This document shows positions 1 through 7,548 of a stretch of 17,116 bases of DNA, one piece after another. The stretch's first letter is position 1, and the number at the start of each line of letters is the position of its first letter. Source of the DNA: Lachnospiraceae bacterium UBA1766 (GTDB lineage Bacteria; Bacillota; Clostridia; Lachnospirales; Lachnospiraceae); NCBI GenBank assembly GCA_002314715.1, contig DCGY01000085.1, positions 1 to 17,116 of the forward strand, given 5' to 3'. Made by a program: the position numbers and the translations under genes. Below the pieces are notes generated by a model. That model worked only from the letters and a program-made list of their open reading frames with translations, was not told where the DNA came from and did not search any database.

Positions 1-52
1 TGTCCTCCATCAACATGGAAAACACATCACTTTTGTACTCTCTGTTACTCAT
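1..52 (-). CDS. Rpn / PD-(D/E)XK nuclease-like protein, 5' end only
   Basis: Only the first 17 codons lie in the window; the rest continues beyond base 1. The start ATG (50-52) is preceded by a good Shine-Dalgarno, AGGAG, six bases upstream. The N-terminus reads MSNREYKSDVFSMLMED. From memory this resembles the start of the Rpn/PD-(D/E)XK nuclease 'transposase'-like proteins that are abundant in Lachnospiraceae (typically R-E-Y-K-S-D-V-F-S-M-L). Those proteins are recombination-promoting nucleases or remnants of them. With so few residues the family call is tentative, but that this is a gene start is well supported. It is separated from operon 1 by a terminator hairpin at 210-249. Confidence 0.55.
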   Translation of the reverse strand, partial: MSNREYKSDVFSMLMED

Positions 53-364
53 AAGTTCTCCTTTCTTATATGGGAGAACCTATTTTCAAGCACAATAAAA
101 AACTTATTCTACCTTTTTAAGGACTCCCGCCATAGATGTGATTTTAAAAGCATGGATTCCTTTTTAGAAAATTAGATGTGATTTAGACACGCCGAAAGGC
201 GCAAAAGAAAAGATGCTTTGAAAATAGTGTAGCATTTTCAAAGCATCTTGGCAATTACCAAAAGTTTCATTCAGTCAGTTCTAAAAAACAAACCACCAAG
301 GAACAATCCTTAGTGTCAAAAACACTGTCCCCTATGATTTCTTTCTTCTACTAATAAACTCAGC
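53..364. other. Intergenic region holding the operon 1 terminator
   Basis: No coding potential is evident. It contains the strong terminator at 210-249, a small hairpin GCGCC-TTTC-GGCG just beyond it (about 188-202), and a 12-bp direct repeat TAGATGTGATTT at about 134-145 and 173-184. Small inverted repeats lie near 300-335 (AAGG/CCTT and AGTGT/ACACT). A promoter for the truncated gene at 1-52 is expected here, but no convincing -35/-10 pair was found. Confidence 0.5.
210..249 (-). terminator. Rho-independent terminator of operon 1
   Basis: A perfect 15-bp inverted repeat, AAGATGCTTTGAAAA at 210-224 and its complement at 235-249, encloses a 10-nt loop. On the minus strand it is followed by TTCTTTTG, a U-rich tail. 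It lies about 115 bp past the stop of the last permease gene and is the natural end of the operon 1 transcript. Confidence 0.85.
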
Positions 365-1123
365 TCAAATATTAACTATTCTTTCAAAAGTTTCACGGAT
401 TTGAGCGCCAAACAATATATATATGATAACAATCGGAACAAGATAGCAGACTTCTACTGCCGTTCTTACCTTCTCCGATATTCCCGAGATCACCTCTGCC
501 AATGGCATCAATTCCTGATTATGCGGCAGAAACAATAAAGGTTCCTCCCATGCATTATAAGTAATCGAAAACAATAACAAAAATACAGTTCCTATTGTGG
601 TGATACATTCCGGTAAAACAATATATCGAAACAACGCCAAAACAGATTTTGACTCTAGGCTAAAAGCATCTATTTGAGCCTGAGGAATTGATTTGAAACG
701 TTGTCTTAATAAAATGACCGGAAGGGGAGAAAAGATACTTGGCAAGATCATTCCCAAACGTTTATCCAATAGTCCCAAGTCCCTTATGACAATGTGATTT
801 GGCAATGCCATTGCTTGAAATGGCATCATCATCACCAGCACAAAAATATAGAAAAGAAAATCGCGTCCTCGGAAATTTATTTTTGCAAAAACATACCCAA
901 CAGGTAATGATAATAGACATCCCAAACCTGCAATTGTGATACTGTAAAACAAGGTGTTTCCCATATAAAGCATAAAGTGATATTTCCCTGTACCCAATTC
1001 TCGGATTTGACTAAGACTTTGTTCCCCATGTACAAAAAAATTGGAAAGAATAAGGAAAATAGGCCATAAAAAAGCAATCGCAAATACCATCTGTAATCCA
1101 GTTCTTTTATATATCTTTTTCAT
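365..1123 (-). CDS. MalG-type ABC transporter permease
   Basis: 252-aa multi-pass membrane protein of the binding-protein-dependent transport inner membrane family (MalG/AraQ/LacG group), with about six hydrophobic segments. The cytoplasmic EAA loop is at residues 151-171 (IDAFSLES..., ending IVLPE). It keeps the D-A and the final LP, but the usual conserved glycine is replaced, so contact with the ATPase may be atypical. I chose ATG 1123 because GAGG lies six bases upstream; a GTG at 1135 overlaps the previous stop and has no ribosome site. It is the last gene of operon 1, directly after its partner permease. No ATPase gene accompanies the pair, so they presumably share one encoded elsewhere, as MsmX-type ATPases are shared in Firmicutes. 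The substrate is unknown. Confidence 0.85.
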   Translation of the reverse strand: MKKIYKRTGLQMVFAIAFLWPIFLILSNFFVHGEQSLSQIRELGTGKYHFMLYMGNTLFYSITIAGLGCLLSLPVGYVFAKINFRGRDFLFYIFVLVMMMPFQAMALPNHIVIRDLGLLDKRLGMILPSIFSPLPVILLRQRFKSIPQAQIDAFSLESKSVLALFRYIVLPECITTIGTVFLLLFSITYNAWEEPLLFLPHNQELMPLAEVISGISEKVRTAVEVCYLVPIVIIYILFGAQIRETFERIVNI

Positions 1124-1131
1124 ACACAACC

Positions 1132-1971
1132 TCACATCATATCCGTGTAACGATTCTCAAAATGATAAAAAAGACCAATCAGCGCACTCATAAACAAAAC
1201 CATAATTACCGTGGCCGCTGTCAATAACTCATAGTCCATATTTCTGAAATGTGCCTGCATAAAATAAGACAAAGAATATACCGCTTCCTTCGGATAGCTT
1301 GTCCCATAGTACAAAGCACTTTCCCGATAAATTCGCATGCTATTGGAAAAGCCAAAAATTGTTGCAAAAAATATTTCAGGCAGAATACATGGTAATACAC
1401 ACTGAAAATAATAATTCCACCATTTTCCACCATCCATACGGCAGGCATCTTCCAATTCCACGGGAAGCCTTCCGACAGCATTTTTAAAGATGATAAAAAA
1501 CAGGCCTATGTGTTTCCACAAAAACAATAATAAAATAGGAAAGATAAGCCAATGGTTCTTCCACATCTCATTATCCGAAATATTCATCCAATTTCGAAAA
1601 GCATTATTTTCAAACATTTTTTTCCAAATAGAAATCAGTGCCGTACTTGGGACAAAAAAAGGCAAAAGGACAGCCATTGAAAACAACTTATTTTCATCCT
1701 CTGCCCTATCACACATCACAGCAATCAGGAACGCAACGGATATTAAAAGCGTAACTCCTATTATCGAAAAAAGAATGGTATTTTTTATTCCCAACCTAAA
1801 ATAATAATTGCCAAACAGTGCTGAATAATTTGTCAGTCCGACATATTTATTTGAAAAGATATTATCCAAAAAAGAATAGTATATACTTCTAAAAAAGGGG
1901 AGAACGTATAAACAAATAAAACCAATGATATACGGAACTACAAGTGGAATATATTTCTGAATCTTATTCAT
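1132..1971 (-). CDS. MalF/UgpA-type ABC transporter permease
   Basis: 279-aa inner-membrane permease of the MalF/UgpA/LacF group. A first transmembrane segment near residues 8-28 ends in a typical 'LPFFRSIYYSF' turn and is followed by 'GLTNYSALF', where family members usually carry G-x-x-N-(Y/F). The EAA loop is well kept at residues 174-194 (EDACRMDGG, ending CVLP). The start ATG lies inside the end of the 695-aa lipoprotein gene (8-bp overlap), which suggests translational coupling; there is little Shine-Dalgarno of its own. Together with the downstream MalG-type permease it should form the membrane channel of an importer whose binding protein is the C-terminal half of the preceding lipoprotein. 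The family usually carries sugars, but nothing here proves a carbohydrate substrate. Confidence 0.88.
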   Translation of the reverse strand: MNKIQKYIPLVVPYIIGFICLYVLPFFRSIYYSFLDNIFSNKYVGLTNYSALFGNYYFRLGIKNTILFSIIGVTLLISVAFLIAVMCDRAEDENKLFSMAVLLPFFVPSTALISIWKKMFENNAFRNWMNISDNEMWKNHWLIFPILLLFLWKHIGLFFIIFKNAVGRLPVELEDACRMDGGKWWNYYFQCVLPCILPEIFFATIFGFSNSMRIYRESALYYGTSYPKEAVYSLSYFMQAHFRNMDYELLTAATVIMVLFMSALIGLFYHFENRYTDMM

Positions 1972-4051
1972 TTTTCATCATGTCTACTTTCCGATTTATT
2001 TCCTTTACCAGTTCATCAATTGACACTGCACCGTTTTGAAACTCTTCAACACAATCCAGATATATATCATCATAAAGCCCCTTATCTGCCAAAACAGAAT
2101 CAGCAGCAATGAAATATAAATCTTGAAACAATTGGTTATCAACATCAAAGGAATCTGAGTAATCATCGATATTTTTGTATATAAAACCTCGCACATTCGT
2201 CTCTTCCAAATAGTCAATCAAAGCCCCTAAATACTGTAAGGCCTTCTCCTTATTTTTTCCATTCGGATTAACCACCATTACACCAAGACTTACAATATTT
2301 TTTTCTTCATTTGAGTACGTCGGAATTCTAACTGCTCTAAAACCCTTGAGTTGGTCTATCTTATTCCAAATTTCCGTCATACCTGATAATCGAAACAGCA
2401 GATCGGCTCTTTGAAATTCTCTGTCTACACCAGCCTCATTCCAGGAAGCCACTTTCATTAACGGATGTTTCGTCATTTCCTGATCTTCCGTGAGTTCCCA
2501 TCTTTTCCAATCCCCCCACATTTTTGCAAATCCTTCCTTAAAGCATTCATCCTCATAATGAGTATCCTGATAATTTAAAGAATAAGACCTTATAAGCGAA
2601 TACCCCATGTTATTCGAATCAATAATGTAGTCACTCCCGCGATCATGCATTTTCTCGAGCATATCATAAAAAGTTGAAAATAAGCTTAAGTCATCCGGCG
2701 AATAGCCCTCTTTTTCCATCCGATTTGGATGATATAACAAAACATTCCCGGCACACAATATAGGAATTCCCCAAATATGTCCTTCCGTAGTTTTAAGCGC
2801 CGATTGAATGTAACCCCAATATTTTTCATAATCCGTTTTAATTTCTGACACACTATCCAAGGGCATGCACACTCTATCCGTCGAAAGCTTTTCGTAAAGA
2901 TTTTGTGCACTTGGAAAATAAATTATATCAACATCTGAATCTCCCGCCATCATTTTAACCAAAATATTGTCATAAAAATCTATCTGATCCATTGATTCCG
3001 GGCACTCATATAAAGTAGTATGAAATCCACTTAAATTATCAAACGACTGTACAGAATAATTAAGGCTATACATATTGGCACACGCTAATACGAAACCGCC
3101 CTGATTATCTATACCTTCACCACCTCTATGCCCGTTCAAAATGTCGTAAGAATACACAGCTCTTTTTTCTCTATCGACCAAAATCACACAACTGTCTACC
3201 ACCTGAAAATCACTTTGCTTGACCATAGATAACCCCGGAAGCGCATTGAGAATTTGACTTTGTTTCATATCGGTTTTTACCACGCCATCAAAATTTAGGC
3301 CATTAAATATTAGAGAGTCCCCTATGACGGCAAAAGCATACGTATATCCCAAATCATTTGCTTTATATTTTTCGGTAGTTTTCTGTTGCGACCAATCATA
3401 TTCTTCTATCCAATAATTCCCTTTTTGGTAAGTATAGAAATAGGTTTTGCCATTCTGCGTCTGAAACATAGAGATTACTCCATGACTGGATACCTTCTCC
3501 ATATTTTCACCGGATAACGAGGTCTTATAGATTGTCTCCCCAAAATCCATATAGCCACTTTCTTCATCAAACACAATACCAGTCTCTGACTCATACGGAT
3601 TATCTATCACACAAAGAAAATAAAGAAAATCACCCTCCTCGATAAACTCCTTTATTTCAAAGCAAGAAAATCCTTTCAAGAAGTCTTTCTCATATGTCAA
3701 CTGAGTATCCCACATTTCTAAACATTGTCTGCTACGGTTATACAAAATCAATTGATTATTAGCAGATAAATAATGTATACCTTCATATTCATCTGTTAAT
3801 TCTATCATTTTATCCTCTTTGCAATTCATACGATGCAAATAATATTTACCTTCATCCGAATATGAAAGCATAAAAACAATTCCTTCTGATGTAACATCAT
3901 AGGCAATCGGTAAATGTTCTACTTGCACATAAAGATTCCTAATATTTTCGGCGGCCAATAACACATCTTTGTGCTCCTGTCTTTTTTGACAGGAGCACAA
4001 AACAATGCTAAAGGCCATGATAAAGAATACCAAGCCCTTTTTAACTCTCAT
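1964..4051 (-). CDS. Lipoprotein with propeller-like N-half and solute-binding C-half
   Basis: 695-aa exported lipoprotein. The signal peptide has the lipobox L-C-S-C with the lipidated Cys at residue 21. Residues about 40-330 look like repeated short beta-strand blades (for example GIVFMLSYSDEGKYYLHRM and DSLIFNGLNF), resembling the propeller-like lipoproteins common in Lachnospiraceae. Residues about 345-690 resemble an extracellular solute-binding protein family 1 domain (MAGDSDVDIIYFPS, WGIPILCAGNVLLYHPNRM, helical C-lobe). A binding protein with a large N-terminal propeller is unusual. In operon 3 the corresponding modules are two separate lipoproteins. The gene starts 2 bp after the stop of the 33-aa peptide gene and overlaps the next permease by 8 bp, so translation is probably coupled at both ends. 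Ligand unknown; the lipoprotein call is firm, the domain assignment is from fold-like patterns. Confidence 0.8.
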   Translation of the reverse strand: MRVKKGLVFFIMAFSIVLCSCQKRQEHKDVLLAAENIRNLYVQVEHLPIAYDVTSEGIVFMLSYSDEGKYYLHRMNCKEDKMIELTDEYEGIHYLSANNQLILYNRSRQCLEMWDTQLTYEKDFLKGFSCFEIKEFIEEGDFLYFLCVIDNPYESETGIVFDEESGYMDFGETIYKTSLSGENMEKVSSHGVISMFQTQNGKTYFYTYQKGNYWIEEYDWSQQKTTEKYKANDLGYTYAFAVIGDSLIFNGLNFDGVVKTDMKQSQILNALPGLSMVKQSDFQVVDSCVILVDREKRAVYSYDILNGHRGGEGIDNQGGFVLACANMYSLNYSVQSFDNLSGFHTTLYECPESMDQIDFYDNILVKMMAGDSDVDIIYFPSAQNLYEKLSTDRVCMPLDSVSEIKTDYEKYWGYIQSALKTTEGHIWGIPILCAGNVLLYHPNRMEKEGYSPDDLSLFSTFYDMLEKMHDRGSDYIIDSNNMGYSLIRSYSLNYQDTHYEDECFKEGFAKMWGDWKRWELTEDQEMTKHPLMKVASWNEAGVDREFQRADLLFRLSGMTEIWNKIDQLKGFRAVRIPTYSNEEKNIVSLGVMVVNPNGKNKEKALQYLGALIDYLEETNVRGFIYKNIDDYSDSFDVDNQLFQDLYFIAADSVLADKGLYDDIYLDCVEEFQNGAVSIDELVKEINRKVDMMKNE

Positions 4052-4053
4052 AA

Positions 4054-4155
4054 CTATCTATAAACTCCATTACAATCATTCACATAGGTACAATTCCCAA
4101 TTAACAGAGTTGCAGAAGCAATAATAGTTGCTAAAGCCAAAAAACTTTTCTTCAT
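4054..4155 (-). CDS. 33-aa secreted Cys-x5-Cys peptide
   Basis: A small gene with ATG 4155 and a clear GAGG six to seven bases upstream, ending in TAG only 2 bp before the ATG of the 695-aa lipoprotein. The product starts MKKSFLALAT, has a hydrophobic stretch to about residue 20, and ends NCTYVNDCNGVYR. This is a standard short signal peptide plus a roughly 13-residue tail with two cysteines five residues apart. The tail could form a disulfide loop. The sequence before the first Cys (L-I-G-N-C) does not fit a lipobox well, so lipidation is less likely but not excluded. Close coupling to a binding-protein gene suggests the peptide and the transporter act together, but this is inference. I do not recognise the family. 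Confidence 0.6.
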   Translation of the reverse strand: MKKSFLALATIIASATLLIGNCTYVNDCNGVYR

Positions 4156-4158
4156 TTT

Positions 4159-4420
4159 TTACCTCATCTTTCCTTTTATTCTTTCGTAGTTGCTTATACC
4201 TAACGTGTTCCCCTCCACTTGCTTATTAACTGAATACGACCATTCAATCGGCACTCTAACGCCACGTGATATTATTTCGATTTTCACAGTTCCAAGTGCC
4301 TGTACCACTTTTAGGAATTATCGTGTAATTCACTCCCATCAAATAACTTGTAACCGTATCCGCAATTGGAATCCAGTCCGTCGGAACCGGATTGCGCACT
4401 CCGTTCCTGATAAATTTCAT
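4159..4420 (-). pseudogene. Short hypothetical gene, probably frameshifted
   Basis: An ATG at 4420 overlaps the agrD1 stop (ATGA) and opens a 54-codon frame ending in TAG at 4256. It reads MKFIRNGVRNPVPTDW at the start and SGTGTWNCENRNNIT near the end. The next frame, open from about 4306 to TAA at 4159-4161, gives an equally protein-like stretch (SRGVRVPIEWSYSVNKQVEG...) and stops three bases before the ATG of the 33-aa peptide gene. The simplest reading is one gene of about 87 codons broken by a single-base shift near 4265. Neither part has a signal peptide, so it may be the tail of a longer exported protein. Family unknown. The alternative is a genuine 54-aa peptide followed by chance open sequence. 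Confidence 0.4.
4383..4407 (-). terminator. Hairpin with GTGCGCAA loop, downstream of agrD1
   Basis: Stem GGAACGGA / TCCGGTTCC (one bulged base on the minus strand) around the loop GTGCGCAA. It matches hairpins in the same place after agrD2 and agrD3, with paired base changes (A-T pairs there, G-C pairs here). No U-tract follows this copy and a reading frame runs through it, so it may be an RNA structure or attenuator rather than a full terminator. Confidence 0.5.
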
Positions 4421-4545
4421 CTCAATTCTGTCGGAACCTCTGGTTCAAAAAGCACCAGGTTACATGCACCATTTACTCCGGAAACCGCAGTTGCAAAAAC
4501 TAACATAGCTATTCCCTTCATTAAAATGTTATGAAGTTTATTCAT
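4417..4545 (-). CDS. agrD: AgrD-type cyclic peptide autoinducer precursor (copy 1)
   Basis: 42-aa precursor, start ATG 4545 with GAGGTG nearby upstream, stop TGA 4417. It has the three AgrD parts: an amphipathic/hydrophobic N-terminal leader (MNKLHNILMKGIAMLVFATA), a core around Cys28 (GACNLVLF), and an acidic tail with the conserved P-x-x-L signature (EPEVPTELR). By alignment with staphylococcal AgrD (C-D-F-I-M before D-E-V-E-V-P-K-E-L), the predicted ring is Cys28 to Leu32, CNLVL, formed by AgrB. It differs from copies 2 and 3 mainly in the leader and at F33, T39 and R42, outside the ring. It is the first gene of the transporter operon that follows and is driven by its own promoter at about 4599-4658. 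Confidence 0.85.
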   Translation of the reverse strand: MNKLHNILMKGIAMLVFATAVSGVNGACNLVLFEPEVPTELR

Positions 4546-4598
4546 GTTTGTCACCTCTTTCCCTCATATCTTTTCGAAGAATTCTCCAAAAAAAGCAT

Positions 4599-4658
4599 AT
4601 CATAAAAATATGCCTCTTTTTTCGAAGTGACATAATTAAGCGCTTATTCGACATTTTT
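4599..4658 (-). promoter_or_regulatory. agrD1 promoter with 21-bp-spaced repeat
   Basis: A -10 box TATGAT lies at 4604-4599 (minus strand), identical to that of the other two agrD copies. Upstream, CATAATT at 4631-4637 and a degenerate CATTTTT at 4652-4658 (plus-strand reading) repeat with a 21-bp period, two helical turns, as expected for a LytTR-type response regulator dimer. No good -35 is visible, which fits activator dependence. Two copies of TTAGTGA (4677-4683, 4697-4703) lie further upstream. Confidence 0.6.
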
Positions 4659-4753
4659 TGCTCTTTCATCATCTATTTAGTGATTCATTCATATACTTAG
4701 TGACACATATAAATATAAAAATCAGTTAAAATAAATCTAGAAAGGAGCTTCTT

Positions 4754-4807
4754 ATGGACAGAGCTTCTTATCGAGTTAGTAAAAAGCATGGCGCAAAAAG
4801 ACAATAA
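4754..4807 (+). pseudogene. Remnant of XRE-type regulator gene (copy 1)
   Basis: AAAGGAG six bases upstream of ATG 4754 opens a 17-codon frame (MDRASYRVSKKHGAKRQ) that ends just before the terminator. Its position and ribosome site correspond to the start of the regulator gene in copy 2 (MDKNIESD...), but the helix-turn-helix domain is missing. It is most likely a deletion stub; it could still be translated as a short peptide. Confidence 0.5.
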
Positions 4808-4816
4808 ACAAAAAAT

Positions 4817-4868
4817 GCCATAGTGAAACATGTTACATGCATAAACATCGTTCACTATGGCTCTTTTT
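4817..4868. terminator. Bidirectional terminator, cassette copy 1
   Basis: Inverted repeat GCCATAGTGAA (4817-4827) / TTCACTATGGC (4851-4861). It is followed by TCTTTTTTT on the plus strand and by ATTTTTTG on the minus strand. On the minus strand it ends the operon 2 transcript shortly after the sensor kinase stop at 4890; on the plus strand it ends the regulator remnant transcript. Confidence 0.85.
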
Positions 4869-4889
4869 TTCTCAACTCATGGGCATCTA

Positions 4890-6212
4890 TTATAATAATG
4901 CATCCTGCTTGCAATACATAAGAATATCACACATAAACTCATTTGCATCACAAGTCAGTAACAATTCACCACCGTATTTTTCTACAATCAACTGCATAGA
5001 CTTTAATCCGTAACCATGGTCACCTTCTTTTTTGGTCGAAACAATATGGTTCCCATTTCGTATCTCAATTGGTTCACACACTTCATTTGTCAACTGAAAA
5101 TGCAATACTCCTTTTTTGTAAGCCGCTCTGATTTTTATTTCACGAGAGCAATTCTTATTCACTGTTAAATACTCTATTCCATTATCCAACGCATTTCCTA
5201 CCGTAACGCATACATCTTCACTGGAAATTTGGGGAAAACCTTCCAACGCAAATTGGGGGATAATACTTATCCCCTTTTTCACGGCAGTCGCATTTTTATA
5301 CGCTATGACAGCGTCCAAAGGAAACCACCCACTTTGTGTTAAAGAATGGAATGCTTCCTCATCTAATTTCCGTTCAATACTCCCTATCGCTTCATCATAA
5401 TGATTCGATAATAAATCTGCCTTAAGTGATATCAAATAGTTCTTATAATCATGCTTGATTCGTCGAATAATGTCCTGCCTATTTTTTTCTTCATTATACT
5501 GCTCTTGTTGTATGCGAACCGTTTCTTTTAGGAAATAAGCATCTTGCTCTATTTGGTTCAAACGGGCTTGTCTATCAAACATCCAAAAAACCACCAGGTT
5601 CATCACAATGATAACCAGAACGGAACAAAATGCGCCAAATGAACCGGAATCCAGAATAGAATCCGAACGAAATTCAGCCAAACTAAACACATATAATACC
5701 AATACAATCGATAATATCGGCAATATAATCATGATAAATGGTTGGAAATATTTGTTTTTGTTTCTATCCTTTAACCTTCCAAATCTTATTGCCAGCAAAA
5801 ATAGTAAAAAAAACACAAATCTCGCTACGATAAGGGCAACCGGAAATGCATTTTCTTCATGAACGAGTAAATTATTTTGGAATGCAATCGAAACACTATA
5901 GGAGGCTATCAGTTCACTGCAAATTCCAAATACCAGGGCAATAAAAGCGAACCATACATTTTTTAACCCCAATCTCTTGCTGTATGCTAGGGAAACTATA
6001 AAATATAGCAAGAAACTAAAAATCGGGAACAGATATGTAATTGTTACTGTTTTCATTAACACATAATCAACAACAAAGAAGAAGGAAAGTACAAGTATCT
6101 GGAGTATACTAGCATCCTTTGGCTCAAAAAAAACCTTCAGAAAAAGATGTATACTATACAGAACCAATAAACCACACACGAGATATACAATATCATTGGC
6201 ATCCTTAATCAC
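4890..6212 (-). CDS. agrC: AgrC-like GHKL sensor histidine kinase
   Basis: 440 aa. Residues 1-212 hold about six transmembrane segments (sensor module, no large extracellular domain), followed by a coiled-coil-like linker (about 213-250) and a GHKL kinase core. The phosphoacceptor is H254 in IKHDYKNYL. The N-box is N340-A-L-D-N344 and the G-box is G397-DHGYGLKSM, all intact. This is the HPK10/AgrC architecture that senses cyclic peptides at the membrane. The start is GTG 6212, with GGAGG lying in the last codons of the response regulator gene (1-bp gap), so translation is coupled. As the last gene of operon 2, next to AgrB and AgrD2, it is the best candidate receptor for the CNLVL peptide. 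Confidence 0.92.
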   Translation of the reverse strand: MIKDANDIVYLVCGLLVLYSIHLFLKVFFEPKDASILQILVLSFFFVVDYVLMKTVTITYLFPIFSFLLYFIVSLAYSKRLGLKNVWFAFIALVFGICSELIASYSVSIAFQNNLLVHEENAFPVALIVARFVFFLLFLLAIRFGRLKDRNKNKYFQPFIMIILPILSIVLVLYVFSLAEFRSDSILDSGSFGAFCSVLVIIVMNLVVFWMFDRQARLNQIEQDAYFLKETVRIQQEQYNEEKNRQDIIRRIKHDYKNYLISLKADLLSNHYDEAIGSIERKLDEEAFHSLTQSGWFPLDAVIAYKNATAVKKGISIIPQFALEGFPQISSEDVCVTVGNALDNGIEYLTVNKNCSREIKIRAAYKKGVLHFQLTNEVCEPIEIRNGNHIVSTKKEGDHGYGLKSMQLIVEKYGGELLLTCDANEFMCDILMYCKQDALL

Positions 6213-6213
6213 A

Positions 6214-6918
6214 CTACACCTCCTCCCTCAGTTGCGAAATAACCTGATTGCGGAATTTCAAACTAACCGGGATCTCAGTATTTGAAAGATATATCGACTT
6301 TTGAGTATACATGGTTATATACGTTTTATTTACCAGAAAAGAAGCATGTACCCGAACAAACTGCGAACTACGTTCATGAAGCAACGTTTCAAGCTGACCC
6401 AGTTTCATATAACAAATTAGTTCTTCTTGATTTGAAAGTACAATTTTCAAATTATGGCCTACGGATTCTATATACATAATATCATTCACAGAAACATTTC
6501 TTTTTCCTCGTTGCACTGTCAAAGGAATAAATATGTCTTCTTTTCTTATCTGTTTTACAATTTTGTCCAAAACAAAAAAAATTTGTTCTTCCTTAATCGG
6601 TTTCACTAGAAATTCAAAAGGATGTACTGCAAAAAGTTCCACCAAATTGTCTGTATGAGACGATATATAGACCACAAAAACGCTTTCTTTTAAATCATGT
6701 TTTCGAAGTCTTTTTACAGCTTCTTTCCCATCCATCTTCTCCATTTCAATATCCATAAAAACGACGTCATAATGTAGTGACTGTAGACTATCCACGAACT
6801 CCATACCGTTTGTGTATTCCGTTAATTCATACTCTTCACCCACAAAATAGCGTCCAAATATATCACCTAATTGTGCCAAAATACGAAAATCATCATCTAC
6901 CACCGCAATCGATATCAT
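6214..6918 (-). CDS. agrA: AgrA-like response regulator, REC-LytTR
   Basis: 234 aa. Receiver domain at residues 1-122, with the acidic pair D8-D9 (D10 also), phosphoacceptor D56 in FMDIEM, and K106 in VKP. The LytTR DNA-binding domain spans residues about 132-232 (FIPLTVQRGKRNVSVNDIMYIES... and RVHASFLVN). LytTR proteins bind as dimers to direct repeats about 21-22 bp apart, upstream of or overlapping the -35 region; such repeats are found before all three agrD genes in this window. Start ATG 6918 has AGAGGT upstream. The regulator gene precedes the kinase gene, the reverse of the staphylococcal agrC-agrA order. Confidence 0.93.
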   Translation of the reverse strand: MISIAVVDDDFRILAQLGDIFGRYFVGEEYELTEYTNGMEFVDSLQSLHYDVVFMDIEMEKMDGKEAVKRLRKHDLKESVFVVYISSHTDNLVELFAVHPFEFLVKPIKEEQIFFVLDKIVKQIRKEDIFIPLTVQRGKRNVSVNDIMYIESVGHNLKIVLSNQEELICYMKLGQLETLLHERSSQFVRVHASFLVNKTYITMYTQKSIYLSNTEIPVSLKFRNQVISQLREEV

Positions 6919-6961
6919 GTTTCTACCTCTTTACTTTTTTACATCATATCACTTTATAGAG

Positions 6962-7534
6962 TCACTTCTCAAGCATTGTTTTTTTCTTCATGTATTCTAA
7001 TGGTAATAGCAAGCAAAACATAAGTCCTAATGACAAACTCGCTGCATATTGTCCATCAATATACTCCATTACAGTTGCAAGGATAAAGACCACCACTGTT
7101 CCAGTTGCTCCTAAGATTGCTCTTTTTTGATATTTTCTTTTTTGGTCAGTATTTAGAGGATGTTTTATGCTCTCTACCGGTGCCCGCAGCACTATTAACA
7201 AAATACCCATTGCAGACAACGCAATCATAAATCCAAGCGGCAAACACCTGGCTTTGTATATTCCCTCCATTGCCAGAAGAATTAATTCTGTTAGAACAAA
7301 GCATACGTATTTATTTGAAGCATGTAATCCTCCCGCATACTTACGTATAGGAATTAAACACATAAGAAGCAAAAAAAGAAATCCTGTTGTCTTCAAAAAC
7401 AAACTACCGATTAACGCAACAATTCCCGCAAGAGCCTTAAGTTCCAAAACCTCTAACCCATATCGATATATATTAATATTCGTCTCGTCTACCAACTGAT
7501 TTCCCTGTAACTTCTCTAAGACTAAATTTTTCAC
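6962..7534 (-). CDS. agrB: AgrB-like autoinducer-processing membrane protease
   Basis: 190-aa integral membrane protein with about five to six hydrophobic segments. The family signature R-K-Y-A-G-G-L-H-A is present. The catalytic pair H71 and C78 sits seven residues apart, as His77/Cys84 do in staphylococcal AgrB. It cleaves the AgrD tail and forms the thiolactone ring. The start is GTG 7534, 14 bp after the stop of the ABC ATPase remnant. It is the only AgrB in the window, so it presumably processes all three AgrD precursors. Confidence 0.92.
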   Translation of the reverse strand: MKNLVLEKLQGNQLVDETNINIYRYGLEVLELKALAGIVALIGSLFLKTTGFLFLLLMCLIPIRKYAGGLHASNKYVCFVLTELILLAMEGIYKARCLPLGFMIALSAMGILLIVLRAPVESIKHPLNTDQKRKYQKRAILGATGTVVVFILATVMEYIDGQYAASLSLGLMFCLLLPLEYMKKKTMLEK

Positions 7535-7548
7535 TATTTCATCCTTTT

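Larger units (their letters stand above)
4383..4861. repeat. agrD cassette, copy 1 (diverged)
   Basis: First of three related units, running from the GTGCGCAA hairpin, through agrD, a divergent intergenic region and a regulator remnant, to a bidirectional terminator. It is clearly more diverged from copies 2 and 3 than those are from each other. The divergent regulator gene is reduced to a 17-codon stub. Similarity between units stops at the two flanking hairpins. Confidence 0.75.

Noticed and set aside
4190..4534. Plus-strand open frame of 114 codons opposite agrD1
   Set aside because: It is antisense to agrD1 and the following short gene, with no ribosome site and no recognisable protein features.
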